From Rhizobium croatiense (GTDB lineage: Bacteria; Pseudomonadota; Alphaproteobacteria; Rhizobiales; Rhizobiaceae): 64,000 nt of DNA. Where the stretch lies: contig NZ_JAILYJ010000008.1 in the NCBI RefSeq assembly GCF_019793465.1, positions 186,001-250,000 of the forward strand, in the 5' to 3' direction. Within the stretch, counting starts at the first letter, position 1; every line of letters starts with the position of its first letter. A program made the position numbers and the translations under genes. Of the stretch, positions 57,380-64,000 are shown in pieces. Under the pieces are notes generated by a model. It worked only from the letters and a program-made list of their open reading frames with translations. It was not told the DNA's origin and did no database searches.

Positions 57380-58690
57380 TCAGTCGCAATAGACCTTGCC
57401 GCTCTTACGTGAGCGCAGATCGAAGTGGAAGTGGTTCCAGTGTTCCGGGTTGCTGCCCGGCCCGAGCACAGTGTTGAAGTAGCGGCAGCTATCCGTGCGC
57501 ACCGCCTTCAGCAGCCGGCCCTCGCGCAGCGAGAACAGCCCCTTCTTGCGCACGTCGATCTCATGGCCGTTCTTCAGCACGAACTTGCCGACGTCGATGG
57601 CGTTGCCGCGGGCGTGTTCCGACATCGGATTGTATCGCTGACGGCTGTTGTTCATGCGCCGGCAGGAATAGCCGCCGAGCGGCTGGATCGTTCTGATGCC
57701 GCTCCAGTAGCGGTAGCGGGCCGACGGCGCCAGCTCGTTCTTCACCCATTTGGCGAAGGCGAGCGTCACCTGGCAGTTCAGCGTCACGGCCGGCCTCACG
57801 CCGATATTGCCGGAAAGTCCCTTCAGCGATACCGGATAAGGCACCTGGCAGGCCGGTCCGTTCGAGATCGGCGGCTTTTCGTCGAAGAGCACGCCCATGC
57901 GCTTCAGTTCGCGCCGGCAGGCAAGCTCGGAAGCCGGCATGATGCTCGGGTCGACCGGTGCGGCGGGCTCGCTCATCATCGGATTGTTCGGCCGCAGCAT
58001 CGCCACTTCCTCGGCCTCGTCCTCTTCAGGAACGCGGGATGGCGCCGTGACCGGACTGCCGTCGCTCCAGGTGGGCGCCCGGCTCATTTCAGCCTGTGCG
58101 GCCGGCTGCGGCACTGCCTGCGGTGCGGGCTGGCGCATCGGTTGGTTAAGCTGCGTCGGATTGTCGGTGCCGATGCCGTCAACGACCGGCTCGCTAGCGT
58201 TGCCCTCGGCGATCTGCTGCTGTTGCTCCTGCGCCAGTCCGACGACGGGCTCTGCTCCGAGCTCATCATCCATGTTGACGCCGCCGGACGGGATGGCGAG
58301 GTTTTGCGTGCCGCCCCAGTTGCTTTTCGACTGGCCGGCCGCCATCGCCTCGTCACTGTCGATCATCGGCAGTTTTCGTCCCTGCGCCCCCGGCGCGCGA
58401 GCCGCATGGCCGGTACCGGCGAGGTTCGGCGTATCGAGATAATCGACCGAACCTTGCGTGTTGCCGACCGGGGCGCCGGAAACCGGATAGGACGCTTGGC
58501 TTTCCACCGGCGCCATGCGCACGGCCGGCGCCATGCGCGCGGCACCCCGTGACGGCGAAATCGAACTGACCCTGGTGCCGTTGTCGACATTGGCCGGCGG
58601 CACGAGTCCGTCGCTGATCGAACAGGTCGTCAGCGCCGCCGACAGCAGCACGGGCAGGAAGGCTCGCCGAGGAAAGGAAACAAACGCCAT
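57380..58690 (-). CDS. Extensin-like lipoprotein (peptidase M15-related), 436 aa
   Basis: A signal with lipobox (LPVLLSAALTTCS), a long low-complexity Pro/Gln/Ala region (residues ~25-255), then the extensin-like C-terminal domain: ELACRRELKRMGVLFDEKPP, RYRYWSGIRTIQPLGGYSCR, SEHARGNAIDVGKFV (zinc-type His and Asp) and SNPEHWNHFHFDLRS (His-x-His). The domain is related to D-Ala-D-Ala/LAS peptidases; a cell-wall role is likely. The ATG at 58690 starts the signal peptide; the longer frame to 58744 does not. Confidence 0.85.
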   Translation of the reverse strand: MAFVSFPRRAFLPVLLSAALTTCSISDGLVPPANVDNGTRVSSISPSRGAARMAPAVRMAPVESQASYPVSGAPVGNTQGSVDYLDTPNLAGTGHAARAPGAQGRKLPMIDSDEAMAAGQSKSNWGGTQNLAIPSGGVNMDDELGAEPVVGLAQEQQQQIAEGNASEPVVDGIGTDNPTQLNQPMRQPAPQAVPQPAAQAEMSRAPTWSDGSPVTAPSRVPEEDEAEEVAMLRPNNPMMSEPAAPVDPSIMPASELACRRELKRMGVLFDEKPPISNGPACQVPYPVSLKGLSGNIGVRPAVTLNCQVTLAFAKWVKNELAPSARYRYWSGIRTIQPLGGYSCRRMNNSRQRYNPMSEHARGNAIDVGKFVLKNGHEIDVRKKGLFSLREGRLLKAVRTDSCRYFNTVLGPGSNPEHWNHFHFDLRSRKSGKVYCD

Positions 58691-58802
58691 ACTCTTATCG
58701 CTTCCGTGGGCCGGCCGCAGAGTGACCGAAAAAACTCGGTCCAATTTTAATTAAAAACGGTGAATGAAAACTTACCGGCACAATCTGGACGCGACGGAAC
58801 TG

Positions 58803-58825
58803 AAAAAGGCGGCTTTCGCCGCCTT
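58803..58825 (-). terminator. Rho-independent terminator after chemoreceptor gene
   Basis: On the minus strand an 8-bp stem AAGGCGGC / GCCGCCTT with GAAA loop is followed by five Ts (TTTTT, positions 58807-58803). It lies 16 bp after the stop of the chemoreceptor (58842). Confidence 0.85.
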
Positions 58826-58841
58826 CCAACTGCTGCCGAAC

Positions 58842-60662
58842 TCACGCTGCCCGTGTGTAACGACCGTCCCGCTGCTGCTCCGCTCCGCGCAGGCGGAAAT
58901 TCGCGAGCAGCGTCTTCAACTGAGTGCTTTCGTCGGCGAGCGTGCGGCTTGCCGCCGTCGTCTCCTCGACCATCGCCGCGTTCTGCTGCGTCATCTGGTC
59001 CATGTGGTTGACGGAACTGTTGATCTCGTTGAGTCCGGTCGACTGCTCGCGCGCCGCCGTCGCGATCGAGGCGACGTGATCGTTGACCTGATTGACCAAG
59101 GCCTCGATTTCCAACAGCGCATCGCCCGTCGAGCGCACCAGCGCCACTCCGCCCTCGACTTCGGTCGCCGACCGGCGGATGAGTTCCTTGATCTCCTTGG
59201 CGGCGTTGGCCGAGCGCTGCGCAAGCTCGCGCACTTCCTGGGCAACGACGGCAAAGCCGCGGCCCGCCTCGCCGGCCCGCGCCGCTTCCACGCCGGCATT
59301 CAGCGCCAGAAGATTGGTCTGGAAGGCGATTTCATCGATGACCGAGATGATCTGGTTGATGCGGCTTGAGGATTCCTCGATCCGGCCCATCGCCGTCACC
59401 GCATTGCGGACGATCTCGCCGGAGCGTCCGGCGCTCGCCTTGGTCTCGGCCACCATCTCGCGCGCCTCGTTCGCCCGCTCCGATGCCGTCTTGACAGTCG
59501 CGGTGATCTCGTCGAGGGCTGCGGCCGTCTCTTCGAGTGCCGCCGCCTGCTGTTCCGTCCGCTTCGACAGATTGCCGGTCGCTTCGCTGATATCGGAGGC
59601 GCTGTCGTTGACCACGCGGCTCGATTCGGCAATCGCATGGATGACGCCGTTCAGCGCATCGACGGCCGCATTGAAATCGTTCCTGAGCTTGGCGTAATCG
59701 TCGCCGATATCGCCGATCGCAACCGTCAGATCGCCGCCCGCAAGCTTCTCCAGGCCGACGCCGAGCGCCTGCATGGCGCGGCTCTGCCGCTCGGAAGCCG
59801 AGCGCAGACTCGCCTCGTTGCCGCGGCGTTCGTCCTCGATCTGGCGCTGCCTTTCGTCTTCACGCCCACGCAACGCGCTGCGCTCATCGACGGAATCGCG
59901 AAGCACCAGTAGCACCTTGGCCATCTGGCCCACTTCGTCGCGGCACTCGCTGCCGGCAATCTCCACCGATGCTTCTTCGGCGGCGATCGCATTCATCGCC
60001 GTCTTCAGCCGCGCGATCGGCGCCGTCACACTGCGCACGATGGCGAACGCGATCGCGATCGTCGCCAGCGCGCCGATCAGGCAAACCACGGCGGCCCACA
60101 TCGCATTCTGGCGATAGAGCGCCGCAAGGTCGTCGCCATAGACGCCAGTGCCGACGATCCAGCCCCAGGGCTCGAAACCGGCGACATAGGAATATTTCAG
60201 CACCGGCTCATCGGCGCCCGGCTTCGGCCAGTAATAATCGACGAAGCCCTTGCCGTCCTTCTTCACCTTATTGACGAACTCGACGAACAGGAACTTACCG
60301 GTCGGGTCCTTCATCTGGGAGATATCGGTACCGTTCAGCGCCGGCTTGATCGGGTGCATCACCATTTTGGGATGGATGTCGTTGATCCAGAAATAGCCGT
60401 CGGCGCCGTAGCGCATCGCGCCGATCACGTCCTTGGCCGCCGTCTGCGCCTGCTCGCGGGTCATCGTGCCCGCCTGCTCCATCTTGTAATATTTGTCGAA
60501 GATGCCGAGCGCTGTCGCATCGAGCTGCGCCAGCCCTGCCTTCCGCTCCTCTTCCAGCTCGGAGTAGGAATAGTTCAGAAAGAAGACCATCGTCGCCGCG
60601 AGCACGGCAAGCGTGAAGCCGACGAGGCAATAAAGACGGGTGGAAATCTTGACGTTGCGCAT
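58842..60662 (-). CDS. Methyl-accepting chemotaxis protein with single Cache sensor, 606 aa
   Basis: TM1 ([19 protein letters not shown], ~residues 12-32), a periplasmic Cache-2 domain (~40-185; [32 protein letters not shown]), TM2 (~187-210), HAMP linkers, and the signalling domain (~340-575) with the hairpin tip region [26 protein letters not shown]. The C-terminus ends in basic residues without an NWETF-type CheR pentapeptide. Cache-2 domains often sense small organic acids. A terminator follows its gene. Confidence 0.9.
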   Translation of the reverse strand: MRNVKISTRLYCLVGFTLAVLAATMVFFLNYSYSELEEERKAGLAQLDATALGIFDKYYKMEQAGTMTREQAQTAAKDVIGAMRYGADGYFWINDIHPKMVMHPIKPALNGTDISQMKDPTGKFLFVEFVNKVKKDGKGFVDYYWPKPGADEPVLKYSYVAGFEPWGWIVGTGVYGDDLAALYRQNAMWAAVVCLIGALATIAIAFAIVRSVTAPIARLKTAMNAIAAEEASVEIAGSECRDEVGQMAKVLLVLRDSVDERSALRGREDERQRQIEDERRGNEASLRSASERQSRAMQALGVGLEKLAGGDLTVAIGDIGDDYAKLRNDFNAAVDALNGVIHAIAESSRVVNDSASDISEATGNLSKRTEQQAAALEETAAALDEITATVKTASERANEAREMVAETKASAGRSGEIVRNAVTAMGRIEESSSRINQIISVIDEIAFQTNLLALNAGVEAARAGEAGRGFAVVAQEVRELAQRSANAAKEIKELIRRSATEVEGGVALVRSTGDALLEIEALVNQVNDHVASIATAAREQSTGLNEINSSVNHMDQMTQQNAAMVEETTAASRTLADESTQLKTLLANFRLRGAEQQRDGRYTRAA

Positions 60663-60973
60663 GAGGTTCCCGGCGATTCTTATGAGAGATCTGTCTCATT
60701 CTGCACCACCGGAATTACTGGAGCGTAAAGCTTATTTAGAGTTGACTTAAAACAACGTCGGGAGAGGTGTTGGTTGTAAAAATCGACTCGTTGAATTGGA
60801 ATGGAATTTAGATCGGCATCACCCGTTATTTTCCACAAACGATGTTATCCGGAATGTGACCGCGAACTTTGCTGTCGACTCTGGGAAAACCCCTGACACG
60901 GCTCGCGATCATGCACTAGGGTGATCTCGATGAATCGCCGGCCCCATGACCAACATCAGATGGAGAACCCTTA
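60663..60973. promoter_or_regulatory. Divergent gap between chemoreceptor and thioesterase
   Basis: About 310 bp, AT-richer than the surroundings at 60720-60860 and free of a credible gene. It must carry promoters for the chemoreceptor (minus) and the thioesterase (plus). I could not assign -35/-10 boxes or a palindrome with confidence. Confidence 0.45.
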
Positions 60974-61360
60974 ATGACCGATGCCGCCAAGCCGAGAGGC
61001 GAACTGACGCTGCGCACCCTCGCCATGCCCGGCGATGCCAATCCCGCCGGCGATATTTTCGGTGGCTGGGTCATGGCGCAGATGGACCTTGCATCGGGCA
61101 TCCGTGCCGCCGAGCGCGCCAAGGGCCGCGTCGTCACCGCCGCCGTCAAGGAGATGGCCTTCGAACTGCCGGTCAAGATCGGCGACACGCTGTCGGTCTA
61201 TACCGATATCGAGCGCGTCGGGCGCACCTCGATCACACTCATCGTCGAAGCTTGGGCGCACCGTGCCCGTTACGCCAAGATGGAAAAGGTCACCGCCGGC
61301 ACCTTCATCATGGTGGCGCTCGACGAAGAGGGCAAACCGAAACAAGTCCCCGAGGAGTGA
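60974..61360 (+). CDS. Acyl-CoA thioesterase, YciA/hot-dog family, 128 aa
   Basis: A hot-dog fold: ELTLRTLAMPGDANPAGDIFGGWVMAQMD with the catalytic Asp pattern NPAGDIFGGWVM, then GRVVTAAVKEMAFELPVKIG and VEAWAHRARYAKMEKVTAG. YciA enzymes cleave acyl-CoA esters in the cytoplasm. The ATG at 60974 has GAGAACC upstream. The next gene starts 19 bp after its stop and may be co-transcribed. Confidence 0.9.
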   Translation: MTDAAKPRGELTLRTLAMPGDANPAGDIFGGWVMAQMDLASGIRAAERAKGRVVTAAVKEMAFELPVKIGDTLSVYTDIERVGRTSITLIVEAWAHRARYAKMEKVTAGTFIMVALDEEGKPKQVPEE

Positions 61361-61379
61361 CAGATCAGGGGTCGAGAGC

Positions 61380-61967
61380 GTGGAAACGGTCAGCTCGCCG
61401 GAGGTCTTCCTTCACATCAAGGTGGTGATGGGCATGGTCATCAGCCTTTCGCTTGCGCGGCTGCTGACCGGGCTTGCCGGCATCGTCCAGCATCCCGCCA
61501 AGGCAAAAGTCTATCCGGTCCATCTCGGCTGGGCGCTGTCCCTGTTCCTGTTCATCATTCACATCTGGTGGTGGGAATATCGCCTGCAGGCGGTCCCCGC
61601 CATCGGCTTCGGCATCTATCTCTTCCTCATCTGCTTCTGCGGCCTGTTCTTCCTGCTCTGCGCCCTGCTCTTTCCGGCATCACTTGACGAATACGGCGGC
61701 TACGAGGAATATTTCATTTCCCGTCGCAAATGGTTCTTCGGCATCCTCGGCCTGATCTACGCCGTCGACATCCTCGATACGGCGATCAAGGGACCGGAGC
61801 GCATCCTCTCGCTCGGCTGGGAATACCCCGCCCGCAACATCGCCTACATCCTCCTCTGCGCCATCGCCGCCTGGACCCCCAGCCGCCGCTTCCACACCGT
61901 CTTCGTCGTCGCCAACCTGCTCTACCAGGTGAGCTTCATCTTCCGGCTTTACGATGTATTGGAGTGA
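61380..61967 (+). CDS. Multi-pass membrane protein of unknown function, 195 aa
   Basis: A GTG start at 61380 (AGGGG upstream). Six hydrophobic segments: VVMGMVISLSLARLLTGLAG, WALSLFLFIIHIWWW, AIGFGIYLFLICFCGLFFLL, WFFGILGLIYAVDILD, NIAYILLCAIAA and the C-terminal FVVANLLYQVSFIFRL. Several Trp and aromatic residues. I do not recognise a family. It follows the thioesterase in the same direction. Confidence 0.65.
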   Translation: METVSSPEVFLHIKVVMGMVISLSLARLLTGLAGIVQHPAKAKVYPVHLGWALSLFLFIIHIWWWEYRLQAVPAIGFGIYLFLICFCGLFFLLCALLFPASLDEYGGYEEYFISRRKWFFGILGLIYAVDILDTAIKGPERILSLGWEYPARNIAYILLCAIAAWTPSRRFHTVFVVANLLYQVSFIFRLYDVLE

Positions 61968-62061
61968 GAGCGGTCGGGCCCAGCCCGAGCAATCGATCCG
62001 GCGAATCGATTGCAGCGACGAACGCCCGGAACCCCGCTGGGGAGAAGAGGAAGCTGCCCAC

Positions 62062-63246
62062 TCACACCTTCAAAAACTGCGACCCCTTATCGAACCCCAT
62101 CCCCGGAAAGATCTTCCCGGTCAGATCACCCACACCGACATCGAACTGCCGGTAGAGCATCGCCGCCGCCACCTCCCGCACGTCGGCCGTCGGCATCAGA
62201 TCGCGGTCGTCGAGCAACTGGCCGTCACCGAGCCCGGGCCACTTGCCGAGGATGCGGCCGCCGTTGATGGCGCCGCCTGATAGCAGGGCGCAGCCGCCGG
62301 TGCCGTGGTCGGTGCCGCCAGAGCCGTTCTGGCGGACGGTGCGGCCGAATTCGGTCATCGCCAGCACCACCGTCTTCGTCCAGATCTCCGGCCCGAGCGT
62401 CGTCTTCAGCGTGTTGATCGCCTGCGCCAAGTCCTGCGCCGGCCGCTTGAACTGGCCGGCCTGGCCGATATGCGTGTCCCAGCCTGAGATCGAGAAGCTG
62501 GCGATGCGGTAATCACCCTTCAGCATATTGGCGGCGAGTGCCGCCACATCGGCCACCTTTGCGCCGCGCTGGCCGTCCGGCTCAGTCATCATCGAGGCGG
62601 TATCGGCCCGCGTCGCCTCGGCAAGTGCTGCGGCAAACGGCGGATCACCGGCATAGAGCCGCGCCAGGAACTGCATCTCGTCACGCGCCGGCGCCAGGTT
62701 GGAATCCGACGCCCAGACATCGACCTCGTTCGGCCCGGAGAGGATCAGTTCCGTCGAGGTATTGACGTCGATCGCCTTGCGCGCATCGGAACGCGGAATA
62801 ACGGCAAGGGCGCGGTTCAGCCAGCCGGTCCTTTCCTCGGCAACATGCTCGCCGCCTGACTCCAGCATGTCCTGCCCGTCGAAATGGCTGCGCTGGTCAC
62901 GATAGGGTGTCGAGACGGCGTGCACGAAAGCAAGCTCCTTGCTCTTCCACAGCGGCAGCAGGTCCGCGGCGGCCGGGTTAAGCCCGAAATGCCCGTCAAG
63001 ATCGAGAAGCCCGGTCTCGGGCGTCAGCGCCAGCGTCGGCCGGAGCGCCGCAAAGCCGGCATCGCCGTAGGGCTGCACCAGATCCAGCCCGTCCATCGCG
63101 CCGCGCAGCACGATGGTGACGAAGCGGTTATCACCAGGCATCGCCGCGAAGGTGACGGGTGTGAAGACGGGCGCGGCGGCAAGACAGCAGGCAGAGGTCA
63201 GAAAGCCGCGGCGGGAAAGCGAAATCCTGTTCATCGACAGCGTCAT
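62062..63246 (-). CDS. DUF1501 Tat-exported protein, 394 aa
   Basis: A twin-arginine signal (SLSRRGFLTSACCLAAA) precedes the DUF1501 body: FVTIVLRGAMDGLDLVQPYG, VHAVSTPYRDQRSHFDGQD, SISGWDTHIGQAGQF, and TEFGRTVRQNGSGGTDHGTG. The family is related to the alkaline-phosphatase/sulfatase fold and usually pairs with DUF1800, which is encoded next. Start is the ATG at 63246 with AGGAGG nine bp upstream. Function unknown; periplasmic location inferred. Confidence 0.9.
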   Translation of the reverse strand: MTLSMNRISLSRRGFLTSACCLAAAPVFTPVTFAAMPGDNRFVTIVLRGAMDGLDLVQPYGDAGFAALRPTLALTPETGLLDLDGHFGLNPAAADLLPLWKSKELAFVHAVSTPYRDQRSHFDGQDMLESGGEHVAEERTGWLNRALAVIPRSDARKAIDVNTSTELILSGPNEVDVWASDSNLAPARDEMQFLARLYAGDPPFAAALAEATRADTASMMTEPDGQRGAKVADVAALAANMLKGDYRIASFSISGWDTHIGQAGQFKRPAQDLAQAINTLKTTLGPEIWTKTVVLAMTEFGRTVRQNGSGGTDHGTGGCALLSGGAINGGRILGKWPGLGDGQLLDDRDLMPTADVREVAAAMLYRQFDVGVGDLTGKIFPGMGFDKGSQFLKV

Positions 63247-63361
63247 GGGCGGGGCCTCCTGAGCAGGTTCCGGAAAGGTGTCCAGCGGTTTTCCGGTCAG
63301 AACCTGCGACAAAACAAATGAGCTAAGCAGAGGAAGCGTTGGCTTGCCAACGAAAGTCTGC

Positions 63362-64000
63362 TTAGCGGCGGTTGAATTCGGGCGATGCCAGCACCAGGGT
63401 CAGCCCGCTGATCTTGTTCGGCGCCTGCGACACCACGCGGATCGTCTCGTCGCGCGCCGCATCGGCAAGCGTCGATTTCAGGAATTCGCGCGGGTCTTCG
63501 TCGCGGCCGAACTGCGCTGCGGCCCGCCTTGCCCAGGCCAGCCGCTCGGCGAGCTGGCTGCCGGTGATCCAGGCGGAAAAGCCTTCCTCGAAGCCGGCCG
63601 GGCTCGGCGGCAGCCAGGTCGGCTGGCCCATGCGCTTCAGCGCTCCCTGCCCCAGCGCCCGCGCCGTCCGGAAGGCCTTGAGACGCTTGTCCCTGGCCTC
63701 GCCGGCGGGATCCGTCGGCACCGGCGATCCGGCCATGCCGGGTGTATTCGCCGCCATGTCGCCGTCATCCGTGCCCTGCTGATTGGCGGCCAGGAAGCTG
63801 CCGACGACGCCGTTGACCGGCCCGGCATTCAGCGCCCTGAGGCCGGCAACGACATAATCGAAGGGCTGGCGCGCCTTGGCGCCTTCGTTCTGCCAGGCAG
63901 CGGGATGATCGAGCATGGCGGTGTAGACGGCGGTGAGATCGCCATCCGTCTTCTTCCAGGCCGCCGCCATGTCGGAGACCATGCCCTCGTCGGGCTGATC
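63362..64000 (-). CDS. DUF1800 family protein, N-terminus beyond window edge
   Basis: The frame is open from the stop at 63362-63364 to base 64000, so only the C-terminal ~212 residues are seen. Motifs AMLDHPAAWQNEGAKARQPF, VVAGLRALNAG, GQPTWLPPSPAGFEEG and LADAARDETIRVVSQAPNK are typical of the DUF1800 C-terminal half. It is upstream of the DUF1501 gene on the same strand, in the standard pair. Confidence 0.85.
   Translation of the reverse strand, partial: DQPDEGMVSDMAAAWKKTDGDLTAVYTAMLDHPAAWQNEGAKARQPFDYVVAGLRALNAGPVNGVVGSFLAANQQGTDDGDMAANTPGMAGSPVPTDPAGEARDKRLKAFRTARALGQGALKRMGQPTWLPPSPAGFEEGFSAWITGSQLAERLAWARRAAAQFGRDEDPREFLKSTLADAARDETIRVVSQAPNKISGLTLVLASPEFNRR

Noticed and set aside
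1..64000. tRNA, rRNA, CRISPR, phage attachment sites or intact insertion sequences
   Set aside because: No cloverleaf sequences, repeat-spacer arrays, transposase genes or integrase genes were recognised by eye; small RNAs could not be excluded.

Overview
The window looks like part of a Rhizobium genome of the R. leguminosarum / R. etli type. The grounds are high-GC codon use, Aap-like amino-acid permeases, an arsR-arsC-aqpS-arsH operon, a Glp-like polyol ABC operon with a small membrane protein, and palindromic intergenic repeats of rhizobial style. There are no rRNA or tRNA genes, no CRISPR array and no intact insertion sequence. Genus and replicon are inferences; no 16S or replication gene is present.

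Region 1 (1-14.5 kb) is a block of envelope and stress genes: a cut-off DUF3300 protein, an MGH1/GH63-like glycosidase, an SDR oxidoreductase, a HlyD + DUF2955 membrane pair, a small unknown gene, a membrane-anchored winged-helix/TPR regulator, a lipoprotein hydrolase, an MscS channel, a Cys/Gly-rich secreted protein and a MarC protein. A 19-bp palindrome (GTATGTTAC-N-GTAACATAC) recurs in its intergenic gaps, which suggests a small shared regulon. Region 2 (14.7-20.7 kb) is a minus-strand set of LysR regulator, amino-acid binding protein, two Aap-like permeases and a MalY/PatB-type aminotransferase, with no ATPase gene. It is followed by a frameshifted nucleotidyltransferase-like pseudogene, a peroxiredoxin-like gene and a DUF1127 gene with a LysR-style palindrome in its promoter.

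Region 3 (22.9-27.9 kb) holds a GlxA-type AraC regulator, two tandem related double-receiver response regulators (one a diguanylate cyclase) and a squalene-cyclase-like protein. Region 4 (28-32.5 kb) is an arsenic-resistance operon (arsR, two unrelated arsenate reductases, aqpS, arsH, MFS exporter) with a divergent Cys-rich DUF6428 gene 42 bp away. Region 5 (32.5-38.9 kb) has a large DUF3772-type MscS channel, a DUF924 protein, a receiver-HisKA_2 hybrid kinase and a DHA2 drug exporter.

Region 6 (39.3-51.2 kb) is the most striking. A polyol-type ABC importer (binding protein, two permeases, a 72-aa membrane protein, two different ATPases) runs into a fused ATP-type dihydroxyacetone kinase. That is followed by a complete PEP-dependent dihydroxyacetone kinase with its own unfused EIIA, HPr and Enzyme I, a HTH protein and a DhaK subunit. 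One locus therefore offers import of a triose or tetrose-like substrate and two energetically different ways to phosphorylate it.

Region 7 (51.2-64 kb) carries two esterase-like genes, an OhrR/Ohr peroxide module with three matching operator palindromes, NUDIX and DUF3095 genes, a frameshifted methyltransferase, an extensin-like lipoprotein, a Cache chemoreceptor, an acyl-CoA thioesterase, a membrane protein and a DUF1501/DUF1800 pair cut by the right edge.
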